Of a stretch of DNA of 64,000 nucleotides, positions 30,464-39,776 are shown in pieces. This DNA comes from Fictibacillus phosphorivorans. Its GTDB lineage: Bacteria; Bacillota; Bacilli; Bacillales; Fictibacillaceae. A model generated the notes under the pieces. It was given only the letters and a program-made list of their open reading frames with translations, was not told where the DNA came from and searched no databases. The stretch spans positions 1,302,001 through 1,366,000 of the forward strand of contig NZ_VDZU01000001.1 of the NCBI RefSeq assembly GCF_007673525.1, written 5' to 3'. Each line of letters begins with the position of its first letter. The stretch's first letter is position 1. Both the position numbers and the translations under genes were made by a program.

Positions 30464-31951
30464 GTGAATGGAACAATGCAGCGTGTATTAATCAATGCAG
30501 TAGGAATGGAGAAACGTACAGCGTTAATAGAGAATGAAAAACTTATAGAATGTGCAGTGCATAGACCGACTAAAAGTCCATTAACAGGAAACATCTATAA
30601 AGGAAAAGTTCAAAAGGTATTGCCTGGCATGCAAGCAGTGTTTGTAGATATAGGAACTAGCAAGAACGGCTTTCTTCATAAAGACGATTTGCCAATTTAT
30701 CAACAGCTTTCTGGCGAGGAACAAAAGAAAGTATCCATCTCAAGCCTTATAAAAGAAGGGGAATCGATACTTGTTCAAGTCGTTAAAGAAGAGACTGGAG
30801 ATAAAGGTGCCAAATTAACAGCTCTTATCTCGTTTACAGGCCATCTGCTCGTCTATTTTCCATTCACTCCTAACGTTGGAATTTCAAAAAAGATAAAAGA
30901 ATCTCAGCGCGCGAAGCTGCAAGACTGGGGAAATTCTGTTACAAGTGATCAAGAAGGCTTAATCATTCGCACAGGTTGCGAAGATTTTCCTGAGCGAGAA
31001 ATGAATCAAGAGCTTAAACGTCTTAGAAGACAATTGAATGAAGTACAAAAATACTCAGATGGTAAAAAAGCACCTGCTCTAATCGTACAACCTCATTTTT
31101 TTTATCCGCTTTTAGAGAGGTGGCTTAATCATCACGTAGAAGAAATTATAGTAGATGATTATGAAACGTATCAGCATGTCAAAGAATATGCAGCTTCCTA
31201 TCAAAAACCATATTCTGTTAAGCTGTATAATGAAAAAGAGCCACTTTTCCGTAAATTTGGAATCGACACAGACATTGAAAAAACACTTTCGCCGCTAGTA
31301 TGGTTAAAGAATGGGTCTTCACTTTATTTTAATGTGACGGAAGCACTGACGGCGATTGATGTGAATACCGGTAAGTTCACCGGAAAAAAAGATCGGTCTA
31401 AGACTGTTGTTGAGGCAAATAAGATAGCTGCAAAAGAAATAATGAAACAGCTTCGATTACGTAATATTGCAGGCATGATCGTAATTGATTTTATTACGAT
31501 GCAATCAAATGAAGACAAAGAACAAATCAACAAGGTTATGCGAGACGCATTAAAGAATGATTCTACTACCATGATTTTGCATGGTTTTACGAAAATGGGC
31601 TTGTTTGAGATGACTAGAAAAAAAGAAAGACCTTCATTACTTGAGACTCTTGCTACTAGGTTCGATCGCCATATGATGGATGGGTATATCCTGCGCCCAG
31701 AAACGTTTTATTATGAGATGGATCGTATAATGAAAGAATACACATACGAAGATGATGAGGCTTTATGGATGGAAGTGCCTCAACACTTTTCTGAATGGTT
31801 GAAGAAGAATCCTGACAAGCTGAAACAATTAGAGAAACAGCATGACATTAAAGTGATCGTAACTATCGGTTCATCAAACCGAGAAATGGCAGTCAGACAA
31901 TCAGGAAAAATAGATGAAATAAGAAGCAGGATGTTGAAAGATTCACATTGA
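30464..31951 (+). CDS. rng: RNase E/G-family endoribonuclease lacking the zinc link
   Basis: 495 residues of the RNase G type: S1 domain (about 38-120), RNase H-like and DNase I-like parts. The catalytic aspartates are Asp299 (AIDVNTGKF) and Asp342 (VIDFITM), 43 apart as in E. coli RNase E (303/346). At the positions of the zinc-link cysteines Cys404 and Cys407 of RNase E the sequence has Phe400 and His403, and the CPxC motif is absent. B. subtilis lacks this gene; in several other bacilli it lies between spoIVFB and rplU as here. The start is GTG 30464 or ATG 30476; GGGAG at 30457-30461 fits neither well. Confidence 0.9.
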   Translation: MNGTMQRVLINAVGMEKRTALIENEKLIECAVHRPTKSPLTGNIYKGKVQKVLPGMQAVFVDIGTSKNGFLHKDDLPIYQQLSGEEQKKVSISSLIKEGESILVQVVKEETGDKGAKLTALISFTGHLLVYFPFTPNVGISKKIKESQRAKLQDWGNSVTSDQEGLIIRTGCEDFPEREMNQELKRLRRQLNEVQKYSDGKKAPALIVQPHFFYPLLERWLNHHVEEIIVDDYETYQHVKEYAASYQKPYSVKLYNEKEPLFRKFGIDTDIEKTLSPLVWLKNGSSLYFNVTEALTAIDVNTGKFTGKKDRSKTVVEANKIAAKEIMKQLRLRNIAGMIVIDFITMQSNEDKEQINKVMRDALKNDSTTMILHGFTKMGLFEMTRKKERPSLLETLATRFDRHMMDGYILRPETFYYEMDRIMKEYTYEDDEALWMEVPQHFSEWLKKNPDKLKQLEKQHDIKVIVTIGSSNREMAVRQSGKIDEIRSRMLKDSH

Positions 31952-31955
31952 CATG

Positions 31956-31983
31956 AGGGTGCCAAACATGGTATCCTTTTTTC
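31956..31983 (+). terminator. Terminator after rng
   Basis: AGGGTGCC (31956-31963) pairs with GGTATCCT (31970-31977) using two G-T pairs, followed by six T's. A TTGACA at 31948-31953 just before it could be a -35 for the ribosomal operon (TATCCT 18 bp downstream), so this region may hold both signals. Confidence 0.65.
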
Positions 31984-32075
31984 GTTAGTGTTTGGAGCAC
32001 CCGCTCCAACCGCACAGACCAGGTTTTAAGTATTTTATATACACCTGGGATGGCGAGTCTGAGTATAAGAGGAGG
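31984..32075 (+). ncRNA. Probable L21 leader of rplU-prp-rpmA
   Basis: The leader has a perfect hairpin TTGGAGC (31992-31998) with GCTCCAA (32003-32009), then a second stem with CAGAC (32015-32019) and CCAGGT pairing with ACCTGG (32043-32048) and GTCTG (32057-32061). Bacillus rplU mRNAs carry a structured leader of this kind (Rfam L21_leader), thought to allow autoregulation. Match to the Rfam model was not computed. Confidence 0.6.
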
Positions 32076-32084
32076 TGCACGTTG

Positions 32085-32393
32085 ATGTACGCAATTATTC
32101 AAACTGGTGGTAAGCAAGTTCGAGTTGAAGAAGGTCAAGCGATCTATGTTGAAAAACTAGATGTTGAAGCTGGAGCGTCAGTAACATTCGAGGATGTATT
32201 GATGGTAGGTGGAGATAGCTTGAAAGTAGGAGCTCCTTTAGTTGAAGGTGCTACAGTTACGGCAACAGTTGAAAAACATGGCCGTGGCGAAAAAGTGGTT
32301 GTCTACAAGTTTAAGGCGAAGAAGAACTACCGTCGTAAGCAAGGACACCGTCAACCATACACAAAAGTTGTGATTGAAAAAATTAACGGGTAA
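32085..32393 (+). CDS. rplU: 50S ribosomal protein L21
   Basis: 102 residues, [17 protein letters not shown] at the N terminus and the [12 protein letters not shown] signature at the C terminus. ATG 32085 follows GGAGGTG. First gene of the rplU-prp-rpmA set conserved in Firmicutes; the in-frame sequence upstream is the leader RNA, not coding. Confidence 0.98.
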   Translation: MYAIIQTGGKQVRVEEGQAIYVEKLDVEAGASVTFEDVLMVGGDSLKVGAPLVEGATVTATVEKHGRGEKVVVYKFKAKKNYRRKQGHRQPYTKVVIEKING

Positions 32394-32398
32394 TTCTC

Positions 32399-32752
32399 AT
32401 GATTCTAGTTTCTATATACAGGAACAAAGATCAAGACATACTTTCGTTTACGATGGAAGGACATGCTGACTATGCTCCACATGGCCAAGACTTGGTTTGT
32501 GCAGCAGCTACAGCGGTGTCGTTCGGTACGATCAATGCGATAGAAAAGCTTTGCGGCTATGAGCCAGAAGTGACTACTCATGAAGATGGTGGTTTTCTAA
32601 CGTTAACCGTACCGGGTAATCTCAATGATTCTATACATCAGAAAACACAGTGGCTTTTGGAAGGCATGGTTGTATCCCTTGCTTCAATTGAAGAAGGATA
32701 CAGCGACTATATAAAATTGACTGAACATGAAGGAGGTGCAACGAATGCTTAA
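32399..32752 (+). CDS. prp: Prp, cysteine protease that processes ribosomal protein L27
   Basis: 117 residues (YsxB family). The catalytic pair is His22 and Cys34 in [15 protein letters not shown], as in the Staphylococcus aureus enzyme. It removes the N-terminal extension of L27; the matching extension MLKLNLQYF is present in the next gene. It starts five bases after rplU and overlaps rpmA by 8 bases. Confidence 0.96.
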   Translation: MILVSIYRNKDQDILSFTMEGHADYAPHGQDLVCAAATAVSFGTINAIEKLCGYEPEVTTHEDGGFLTLTVPGNLNDSIHQKTQWLLEGMVVSLASIEEGYSDYIKLTEHEGGATNA

Positions 32753-33035
32753 ATTAAACCTTCAATACTTTGCCTCTAAAAAAGGGGTAGGTAGCACAAA
32801 GAATGGTCGTGACTCACAGTCTAAGCGTCTAGGCGCTAAGCGTGCTGATGGACAATTCGTTTCTGGTGGTTCAATTCTTTACCGTCAACGTGGTACTAAG
32901 ATCTATCCTGGTACAAACGTAGGTAAAGGCGGAGATGACACACTATTTGCTAAGGTAGACGGAGTTGTACGTTTCGAACGTTATGGCCGTGACCGCAAAA
33001 AGGTAAGTGTTTACCCAATCGCGCAAGAAGCGTAA
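32745..33035 (+). CDS. rpmA: 50S ribosomal protein L27 with cleavable N-terminal extension
   Basis: 96 residues. The Prp cleavage motif MLKLNLQYF precedes the mature [17 protein letters not shown] 32745 follows AGGAGGTG inside the end of prp. The C-terminal part has the usual [11 protein letters not shown] and [11 protein letters not shown] segments. A perfect terminator follows. Confidence 0.98.
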   Translation: MLKLNLQYFASKKGVGSTKNGRDSQSKRLGAKRADGQFVSGGSILYRQRGTKIYPGTNVGKGGDDTLFAKVDGVVRFERYGRDRKKVSVYPIAQEA

Positions 33036-33045
33036 GAGGGAGATG

Positions 33046-33080
33046 AAAACTCTAACCAGATTGGTTAGAGTTTTTTCTTT
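33046..33080 (+). terminator. Terminator of rplU-prp-rpmA
   Basis: AAAACTCTAACC (33046-33057) pairs perfectly with GGTTAGAGTTTT (33063-33074); T-rich tail. Confidence 0.93.
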
Positions 33081-33160
33081 GCTTTGTGAGAGTATTAAGT
33101 ACTGCGCTAAATTTGTTGGTGTAAGGTATAGCCCTATTAAAAGGAAAGGCTAGGAGTGCG

Positions 33161-33700
33161 ATGATGTCAAACAAATGGACAACTGTCGATCTTTTGCGCC
33201 ACGCCAGGCATGACTGGCTAAACCAGCTACAGCTTATTAAAGCAAACCTATCACTTGGCCGCACTGAGCGGGCAAAAGAGATTATGAATGAAGTAATTGA
33301 ACTATCACGGGAAGAATCAAGAATCTCTAACCTGAAAACCCCGAATTTATCGGAGTACTTATTAACATATAATTGGTTGAAGCATCCGGTGAAATTGTAT
33401 GGAAAAGTAAATGGTGAAAGCGGGGATTTCAGCTTATTTGAAGAGGAATTGTTACATACGACGAAAGAAGTATGTGATGTGTTGAATAATTCCATTTCGG
33501 GTTATGATGAATACTCACTTACTGTTACATTTGATCCTGCAGCTCTTCGAGTTTGTTATACCTTTCAAGGGATGCTAACAGATGAGAAGGATACGTATGA
33601 AGTATTGAGAAATATTTTTTCAACACATAAAAGCATGTTACTCATCGAAAGCTATAATCAGGAAAATAAGTGTTATTTTGATATTCAGTTAACTTCCTAA
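33161..33700 (+). CDS. spo0B: Spo0B sporulation phosphotransferase
   Basis: Moves phosphate from Spo0F to Spo0A in the phosphorelay. 179 residues. The phosphorylated histidine is His17 of LRHARHDWLNQLQ in the first helix of the four-helix dimerisation domain; the C-terminal part is a degenerate ATPase-like fold. ATG 33161 (or 33164) follows AGGAG. Directly upstream of obg, as in Bacillus. Confidence 0.94.
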   Translation: MMSNKWTTVDLLRHARHDWLNQLQLIKANLSLGRTERAKEIMNEVIELSREESRISNLKTPNLSEYLLTYNWLKHPVKLYGKVNGESGDFSLFEEELLHTTKEVCDVLNNSISGYDEYSLTVTFDPAALRVCYTFQGMLTDEKDTYEVLRNIFSTHKSMLLIESYNQENKCYFDIQLTS

Positions 33701-33718
33701 TGGAAGGAGGAGAATGAA

Positions 33719-35005
33719 ATGTTTGTCGATCAGGTCAAGATTTATTTAAAAGCAGGCGACGGCGGAAACGGAATGGTTGCATTTCGCCGTGAAAAATACG
33801 TTCCAGACGGTGGTCCTGCTGGTGGTGATGGAGGAAAAGGAGCAAACGTAATCTTTGAAGTTGAAGAAGGCTTACGAACGCTTATGGACTTTCGTTACAA
33901 CCGTCATTTTAAAGCCCCTCGAGGTGAACATGGTATGTCTAAGGGCATGCATGGGAAAAAAGCGAACGATATGATTGTTAAAGTTCCTCCTGGTACTGTC
34001 GTTACAGATGCTAATACAGGAGAAACGATTGCTGACCTTGTGCATCATCAGCAGCAAGCGATCATCGCTAAAGGCGGTCGAGGCGGCCGTGGAAACACTC
34101 GTTTTGCCACTCCTGCAAATCCGGCTCCGGAAATTGCTGAGAACGGTGAACCAGGTGAAGAACGAGAAGTAACGTTAGAATTGAAAGTCTTAGCTGACGT
34201 AGGATTAGTCGGATTTCCGAGTGTAGGGAAATCAACCTTCTTATCGATTGTTTCAGCAGCTAAGCCGAAAATTGCTGAGTACCATTTTACAACGATCACT
34301 CCTAACTTAGGTGTTGTTGCGGTTGAAGATGGAAGAAGCTTTGTAATGGCTGATCTTCCAGGTTTGATCGAAGGTGCTCACGAAGGTATCGGACTCGGTC
34401 ATCAATTCTTAAGACATATCGAAAGAACACGTGTTATTCTACATGTTATCGACATGTCTGGAATGGAAGGACGAGATCCTTATGATGATTTCGTGAAAAT
34501 TAACGATGAACTTAATCAGTACAACATGCGATTAATGGAACGTCCTCAAATTGTACTTGCTAACAAAATGGACATTCCAGGTGCTGAAGAAAACCTTGAA
34601 ATTTTCAAAGAAAAAGTGGGAGAAGACGTAAAAGTATTCCCGATTTCTGCGATTTCTCGTCAAGGTATCAGAGAAGTGCTTTTCACTACAGCAGATACTC
34701 TTGAAGTAACACCTGAGTTCCCGCTTATTCATGATGATGGTGGAGAACAGCAAAGGGTTCTATATAAGCACGAAAAAGAAGATGCTGGCTTCTACATTAC
34801 TCGTGACCCTGCAGGTATTTTTGTTATCAATGGTCCGAAGATTGAAAAGCTGTTCAAGATGACAGACTTTTCTCGAGAAGAAGCAACAAAGCGTTTTGCA
34901 AGACAAATGCGTACTCTTGGTGTAGACCAAGCTTTACGTGATCGTGGAGCAGAGCATGGCGATGTTGTTCGAATCCTAAAATATGAGTTCGAATTTATCG
35001 ATTAA
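33719..35005 (+). CDS. obg: GTPase Obg/CgtA
   Basis: Ribosome-associated GTPase in 50S assembly and stress control, also needed for phosphorelay activation. 428 residues: Gly-rich Obg fold (1-158), G domain with GFPSVGKS at 165-172, and C-terminal OCT domain (about 345-428). AAGGAGGAG precedes ATG 33719. Terminator follows. Confidence 0.98.
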   Translation: MFVDQVKIYLKAGDGGNGMVAFRREKYVPDGGPAGGDGGKGANVIFEVEEGLRTLMDFRYNRHFKAPRGEHGMSKGMHGKKANDMIVKVPPGTVVTDANTGETIADLVHHQQQAIIAKGGRGGRGNTRFATPANPAPEIAENGEPGEEREVTLELKVLADVGLVGFPSVGKSTFLSIVSAAKPKIAEYHFTTITPNLGVVAVEDGRSFVMADLPGLIEGAHEGIGLGHQFLRHIERTRVILHVIDMSGMEGRDPYDDFVKINDELNQYNMRLMERPQIVLANKMDIPGAEENLEIFKEKVGEDVKVFPISAISRQGIREVLFTTADTLEVTPEFPLIHDDGGEQQRVLYKHEKEDAGFYITRDPAGIFVINGPKIEKLFKMTDFSREEATKRFARQMRTLGVDQALRDRGAEHGDVVRILKYEFEFID

Positions 35006-35009
35006 AAGA

Positions 35010-35042
35010 AGGCAGCCTATTCTGTAGGCTGTCTTTGTTTTA
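35010..35042 (+). terminator. Terminator after obg
   Basis: GGCAGCCTA (35011-35019) pairs with TAGGCTGTC (35025-35033), followed by TTTGTTTT. Confidence 0.85.
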
Positions 35043-35121
35043 TACAAATGTCCGTGTGAGATAGACATAGGAAGCCAATCCTATTATAATAAAGGTAAGA
35101 AAGTCACCGGAGGAAAGCCAA

Positions 35122-35568
35122 ATGAAAAATGACCAGCAGTATTATATGGTAAGAGAAGATGTATTGTCCGAATCTATGCAAAAAGCATTGGAAGCAAAGT
35201 CTCTCTTAGATCGAGGAAAAGTTAAAACAGTCGCAGAGGCCGCAGAAAAAGTTGGCTTGAGCCGAAGTGCATTTTATAAATACCGTGATGGAATCTTTCC
35301 GTTTCATACGATGGTAAAAGAAAAAATTATTACACTTTCCATTCACTTAGAAGACAGATCTGGTGCCCTGTCGAGCCTGTTAACAGTCGTTGCTTCCCAA
35401 GGATGCAACGTATTAACGATCAATCAGACGATTCCATTGCAGGGACGTGCACATATTACATTGACGATCGAAACAAACATGCTTCAAGGAGATATGAAGG
35501 ACTTGTTAAGCACATTAAACCGTATGGAAACGGTTGAACGAGTTGAAATAGTAGGAACGGGCGCATAG
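35122..35568 (+). CDS. pheB: ACT-domain regulatory protein PheB
   Basis: 148 residues, same size as B. subtilis PheB. A predicted helix-turn-helix-like region (about 35-60, [20 protein letters not shown]) precedes an ACT domain (about 69-145, [15 protein letters not shown]). Amino-acid-responsive role inferred from the ACT fold. In B. subtilis it is followed by pheA (prephenate dehydratase); here no pheA follows and the terminator is shared with the convergent niaR. Confidence 0.93.
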   Translation: MKNDQQYYMVREDVLSESMQKALEAKSLLDRGKVKTVAEAAEKVGLSRSAFYKYRDGIFPFHTMVKEKIITLSIHLEDRSGALSSLLTVVASQGCNVLTINQTIPLQGRAHITLTIETNMLQGDMKDLLSTLNRMETVERVEIVGTGA

Positions 35569-35569
35569 A

Positions 35570-35606
35570 AAAATCCCTGGCTGATACAGCTAGGGATTTC
35601 TTTTTA
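35570..35606. terminator. Terminator between convergent pheB and niaR
   Basis: AAATCCCT-GCTG (from 35571) pairs with CAGC-AGGGATTT (to 35599), with a T-tract on the plus strand and A's on the left for the minus strand. Confidence 0.85.
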
Positions 35607-35608
35607 GC

Positions 35609-36136
35609 TTATAATAAAAAACCTTTTTCCTTTAAGGCACCACAAACTTTATCGAGTTTCTCTTCAGAGTCTGATGAGAGAGTGTGCATGTGAATGCCTT
35701 CTGTTAATTCACTTAAAAGACTGGCATTCGTTTCTCTTAGGCGTTTGATCAAATCTTCAACATCCTTTCGTGTTGAGAGTTTGAGTGAAGCTTTTATATC
35801 TCCATAAACAGGGTGTTCAACGGTCACATCTTCGACTGTAACTCCGTAATCCACGATTGTTATGAGTTCGTTTGTTGTTTCTTCTGGTGGATGATTGGCA
35901 GCAATCACGCGCGAGTATTTCTTGTTTGAGTCGTTCTTCAGGTAAATATAGCCTTGAGCTGTTGCCATGATCGGCTCACCGCTTGCTTTTAAAAGTGACA
36001 TGTCTTGTACGATAACTTGTCTGCTCACATTCGTTCTAGTGGCGAGAATAGAACCACTAAGCGGCTTGTCAGCTTTCATCAGCCATTCTATGAGCTGCGA
36101 ACGTCTATCATCACCTTTTAATTTCTCGTTACTCAT
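35609..36136 (-). CDS. niaR: NiaR, nicotinate-responsive repressor of NAD synthesis genes
   Basis: 175 residues: N-terminal helix-turn-helix of the HTH_11 type (about 10-60) and a 3H domain with the three conserved histidine segments (HPVYGDIKASL, GIHMHTL). In B. subtilis NiaR (YrxA) represses nadBCA and nifS when nicotinate is plentiful. Its ATG overlaps the nifS stop (ATGA), so it is co-expressed with nifS and would repress itself through the operator at 37341-37360. Confidence 0.94.
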   Translation of the reverse strand: MSNEKLKGDDRRSQLIEWLMKADKPLSGSILATRTNVSRQVIVQDMSLLKASGEPIMATAQGYIYLKNDSNKKYSRVIAANHPPEETTNELITIVDYGVTVEDVTVEHPVYGDIKASLKLSTRKDVEDLIKRLRETNASLLSELTEGIHMHTLSSDSEEKLDKVCGALKEKGFLL

Positions 36137-37293
36137 CTTGTTATTACCTCACTAACCGATCTGAATGTATTTGTTATTTCAATAAGTACTTTGCCAAGTA
36201 AAGTAATTTCTTCAGAAGTTGTTTGATGACTAGTCGATATTCGGACTAATTCATGAGCTTCACTCTCAGTTCTTCCAAGTGCAAGTAAGGTTTTAGAAGG
36301 TGCCTGCTGTCCGTTCTTACATGCTGATCCTGTTGAAACAGCGATTTTTAATCGGTTAAGTTCTTGCATCATGATCTGACCTTCCATCCCTTTTACCCGG
36401 ATTGGAATGATGAAAGGAGAGCTGTCATCAAAGCCTTCAAAGGCTATGTTCTTATTTGTAAGTATAGACGATATGAGTTGTTTTCGCATGTCAACAGCAT
36501 GCTGATAGTGTTCATGCTGTAGTTGAAATGCCTCTTCTGCTGCTGTTACAAAAGCTGTTACTGATGGGAGATCAACGGTACCTGCTCGGAATCCCCGTTC
36601 ATGCGTGACTTCAGCTAGAAGAGGAGCTATGTGAACAGATGGTGAAATGTATACTGCACCGGTTCCTTTTGGTCCGTTTATCTTGTGTGCAGACATTGTA
36701 AAAGCATCAATACTCATAGATTGAAAATAACTTTTATTCCATTTTCCGAATGATTGAACACAATCACTATGAAACAGAACACCACGATCCTTTAAAAGTG
36801 CACCGATCTCTCTAATATTCTGAACGATTCCCGTTTCACTGTTCACATGCTGAATGGTGACTAGAACGGTATCTGGTCGAATAGAAGACAGCAACGTATT
36901 GATTGAGATCTTTCCATTCTTTTGTACGGGAATTCTAGTTATCTCATACCCGCTTTTCTCTAAGAATTTTAGAACATAATCAACAGAAGGGTGTTCGATA
37001 CTTGATGAGATAATGTGTTTTCCTTTATAGTTTGCTCCATGTGCTAAAGAAGTAATAGCCAGAAAATTACCATCAGATCCTCCGCCAGTAAAATAGATTC
37101 CCTCACTTTCTTTACCTAACAAGTCAGCTAAAGAACACCGAGCATGTTCCAATAAATCGCGAGCTGCTAGCCCACCCTCGTGAAGACTCTCTGTATTTTG
37201 GAAATAAGTTTGAGAAGTTTGTACGAAAGCGTTAAGCGCTGAATCAGACAATGGTGTAGTTGCTGCATAATCAAGATATATCAAGGTTTCCAC
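36133..37293 (-). CDS. nifS: NifS-type cysteine desulfurase dedicated to NAD synthesis
   Basis: PLP enzyme that supplies sulfur, in B. subtilis for the NadA iron-sulfur cluster. 386 residues. Lys204 in SAHKINGPKG binds PLP and Cys325 in STGSACKNG carries the persulfide. Divergent from nadBCA with a shared operator region; niaR follows with a 4-base overlap. Confidence 0.95.
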   Translation of the reverse strand: METLIYLDYAATTPLSDSALNAFVQTSQTYFQNTESLHEGGLAARDLLEHARCSLADLLGKESEGIYFTGGGSDGNFLAITSLAHGANYKGKHIISSSIEHPSVDYVLKFLEKSGYEITRIPVQKNGKISINTLLSSIRPDTVLVTIQHVNSETGIVQNIREIGALLKDRGVLFHSDCVQSFGKWNKSYFQSMSIDAFTMSAHKINGPKGTGAVYISPSVHIAPLLAEVTHERGFRAGTVDLPSVTAFVTAAEEAFQLQHEHYQHAVDMRKQLISSILTNKNIAFEGFDDSSPFIIPIRVKGMEGQIMMQELNRLKIAVSTGSACKNGQQAPSKTLLALGRTESEAHELVRISTSHQTTSEEITLLGKVLIEITNTFRSVSEVITR

Positions 37294-37340
37294 CTCAGTT
37301 TTAATAAAATAGTTGTATCTAGTTTAAATCTATGTAAATA

Positions 37341-37360
37341 TAGGTGTCAAGACACGTGTA
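37341..37360. promoter_or_regulatory. NiaR-type operator in the nifS/nadB divergent promoter region
   Basis: GTGTC (37344-37348), AA, GACAC (37351-37355) form a perfect palindrome within TAGGTGTCAAGACACGTGTA, resembling the GTGTC-GACAC core of NiaR sites. TTGACA on the minus strand (37350-37345) overlaps it and could be the nifS -35, with TAAACT 18 bp on; for nadB, TTGTAT (37313-37318) and TAAATA (37335-37340) lie directly upstream. Binding there would block both genes. Confidence 0.7.
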
Positions 37361-37381
37361 AAGTTGAGGTGTTTTGTGTTT

Positions 37382-38962
37382 ATGAAACATATGGAAGCAG
37401 ATGTTTTAATTATCGGCGGAGGAATCGCTGGATTGATGGCTGCTGAATATTTAAGTTCGCATAAGAATGTGATAGTTATCACAAAGTTTTCTGCAGAGAA
37501 ATCAAATTCTTTTTTAGCTCAAGGGGGAATTTCTGCAGCTATAGATAAAGAGGACTCTTGGGCGGAGCATTTTTTAGATACTCTCAAGGCAGGGCACCAT
37601 CATAATGATCAAGAGGCGGTCAAACAACTTGTGAAAGAAGGAGAAAGTGTCGTTCGTACACTTACTGAATGGGGAGTAAGCTTTGACAGACATGAAAACG
37701 GTTCTTTTATGTTGGGTAAAGAAGGCGGACACCATCGAAGCCGTATTGTTCATGCTGGAGGAGATCAAACAGGTAAAAAAGTGATTGAAGCTTTAATTCG
37801 ACGAGTAAGAAAAAAGGTTAAGATGGTCAGCCATCAATATGCAGTTGATTTGATCATACAAGATCAAAAGTGTGTCGGTGTATATTGTAAGGATGACGAA
37901 AATCAAACCACGATTTTTCAAGCTAAAAATACAATATTGGCTGGTGGAGGCTATGCGGGAATCTATGGAACGACCTCAAATGCATATGGATCGGATGGGA
38001 GCGTTCTATGCATGGCTTATCGAGCCGGCGTAGAACTTTCGGACTTGGAGTTTGTCCAATTCCATCCAACCCTTTTATCAGGAAGAGTACCTGCAGGATT
38101 GATCACCGAAGCTGTTCGTGGTCAGGGTGGAATATTGGTCAATTCGAGTGGTGTTCCTTTTATGAAGGATGTTCATCCGTTAAAAGACCTTGCACCGCGA
38201 GATATCGTATCTAAGAGACTTTTTCAAGAGATTCATGTTCACGGTGAGAAAGTTTTCCTGGATATTTCTTTGATTAAGGAATTTAAAAGTAAATTCCCTG
38301 GAGTGACGATGCTTTGCGAGAATGCTGGTATCGATTTGAATAAAGGGCTGATACCTGTATCACCTGGTGCGCATTTTACAATGGGTGGAATCGTTACAGA
38401 TCAAACCGGAAAGACCTCATTGCGAGGGCTGTATGCGATAGGAGAGTGCGCGAATACGGGTGTACATGGTGCAAATCGGTTAGCGAGTAATTCTCTGCTT
38501 GAAGGAGCAGTTTTTGCAAAAGAAGCAGCAAAAAGTATTCTTTCATCAGAGGTATCGGATACGCGTCCTGCAATTATAAAAAGAAAGATTTTGAACGACG
38601 AGAAATCCATTAAGCGCCGAAATCTTCTGCAAGAAGAAGAGATTCAACGTCTTATGGATAAATATGCGGGCATCGTGAGAAGTGAAAAAGAATTGATAAA
38701 TGCTGCAGAAATCCTAGACCTCGGATCGTGGAGAACAGAACTGCTCAAAGAACCCCTTTCTGTGATCAAGAGGTTCAATATGCAGACCATCGCATGGTTG
38801 ACAGTAACAAGTTGCCTGAAGAGAGAAGAAAGCAGAGGAAGTCATTATCGCAATGATTTTCCATCTCAGAACAATGAATGGAACTCAAAAAAAATAATAA
38901 GGAGTTTGTGGCATGATGAATCCATTATTGCTGAAAAAACAGCTGCAGGAATTTTTAATTGA
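37382..38962 (+). CDS. nadB: L-aspartate oxidase
   Basis: FAD enzyme converting aspartate to iminoaspartate, first step of de novo NAD synthesis. About 526 residues. FAD-binding IIGGGIAGLMAAE at the N terminus and the HFTMGGIVTD segment near 330 match the succinate dehydrogenase/NadB flavoprotein family. ATG 37382 has GAGGTG ten bases upstream; GTG 37376 is an alternative. Its 3' end overlaps nadC by 50 bases in another frame, an unusually long overlap. Confidence 0.95.
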   Translation: MKHMEADVLIIGGGIAGLMAAEYLSSHKNVIVITKFSAEKSNSFLAQGGISAAIDKEDSWAEHFLDTLKAGHHHNDQEAVKQLVKEGESVVRTLTEWGVSFDRHENGSFMLGKEGGHHRSRIVHAGGDQTGKKVIEALIRRVRKKVKMVSHQYAVDLIIQDQKCVGVYCKDDENQTTIFQAKNTILAGGGYAGIYGTTSNAYGSDGSVLCMAYRAGVELSDLEFVQFHPTLLSGRVPAGLITEAVRGQGGILVNSSGVPFMKDVHPLKDLAPRDIVSKRLFQEIHVHGEKVFLDISLIKEFKSKFPGVTMLCENAGIDLNKGLIPVSPGAHFTMGGIVTDQTGKTSLRGLYAIGECANTGVHGANRLASNSLLEGAVFAKEAAKSILSSEVSDTRPAIIKRKILNDEKSIKRRNLLQEEEIQRLMDKYAGIVRSEKELINAAEILDLGSWRTELLKEPLSVIKRFNMQTIAWLTVTSCLKREESRGSHYRNDFPSQNNEWNSKKIIRSLWHDESIIAEKTAAGIFN

Positions 38963-39776
38963 AGATATTGGATCAGGAGACTTGTCAGCGTCTCTTTTTG
39001 AAGATCACACAGAAGTCACCGCAACGATTATGGCGAAAGAAAATGGAGTAATGGCTGGTGGACAAATTTTATCTATTGGATATGAATTGATTGATAGCAG
39101 CATACAAACGAGTATCTTTATCAACGAAGGAGAGAAGTTTGCTGCAGGTACAGTATTAGCTGAGATCACGGGGAGAAGACAGAGTGTTCTATCTGGTGAA
39201 AGAGTCATACTCAACCTTCTGCAACGTCTGTCAGGTATAGCGTCGATCACAGCTGAAGCAGTCTCTTGGTGTGAAGGTGATACTCGTATTTGTGATACCA
39301 GAAAGACGACACCAGGATTAAGAATGTTTGAAAAGTATGCGGTCCGATGTGGAGGAGGATACAACCACCGGTTTGGACTCTACGATACCGTGATGCTAAA
39401 GGATAATCACTTAGCGGGATTTCCTTCTATTCGAGAAGCCGTAGAAACAGCGCGTAAAAAGTGTGGACACACCGTAAAGATAGAAGTAGAAACAGAGACG
39501 GAAGAACAAGTGATTGAAGCTGTCTTAGCTGGAGCGGATATTATCATGTTTGATAATTGCAGCCCCCAAGAGATTAAACAAAGACTTACTCATGTACCTT
39601 CAAGTATTATAACGGAAGCCTCTGGCGGGATTACACTGGATGAGATTAAGAAGTATAGTGAAACCGGTGTTGATTACATTTCTCTCGGTTACTTAACTCA
39701 CTCTTATAAAGCACTAGACATTAGCATGAATGTTAAAGGAGTTGTAAAACATGACTTTATTAAAAACGTTTTCTAA
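38913..39776 (+). CDS. nadC: Nicotinate-nucleotide pyrophosphorylase (quinolinate phosphoribosyltransferase)
   Basis: Makes nicotinate mononucleotide from quinolinate and PRPP. 287 residues with the family segments [31 protein letters not shown] and [12 protein letters not shown] 38913 (or 38916) follows AAGGAG. Overlaps nadB by 50 bases at the start and nadA by 26 bases at the end. Confidence 0.97.
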   Translation: MMNPLLLKKQLQEFLIEDIGSGDLSASLFEDHTEVTATIMAKENGVMAGGQILSIGYELIDSSIQTSIFINEGEKFAAGTVLAEITGRRQSVLSGERVILNLLQRLSGIASITAEAVSWCEGDTRICDTRKTTPGLRMFEKYAVRCGGGYNHRFGLYDTVMLKDNHLAGFPSIREAVETARKKCGHTVKIEVETETEEQVIEAVLAGADIIMFDNCSPQEIKQRLTHVPSSIITEASGGITLDEIKKYSETGVDYISLGYLTHSYKALDISMNVKGVVKHDFIKNVF

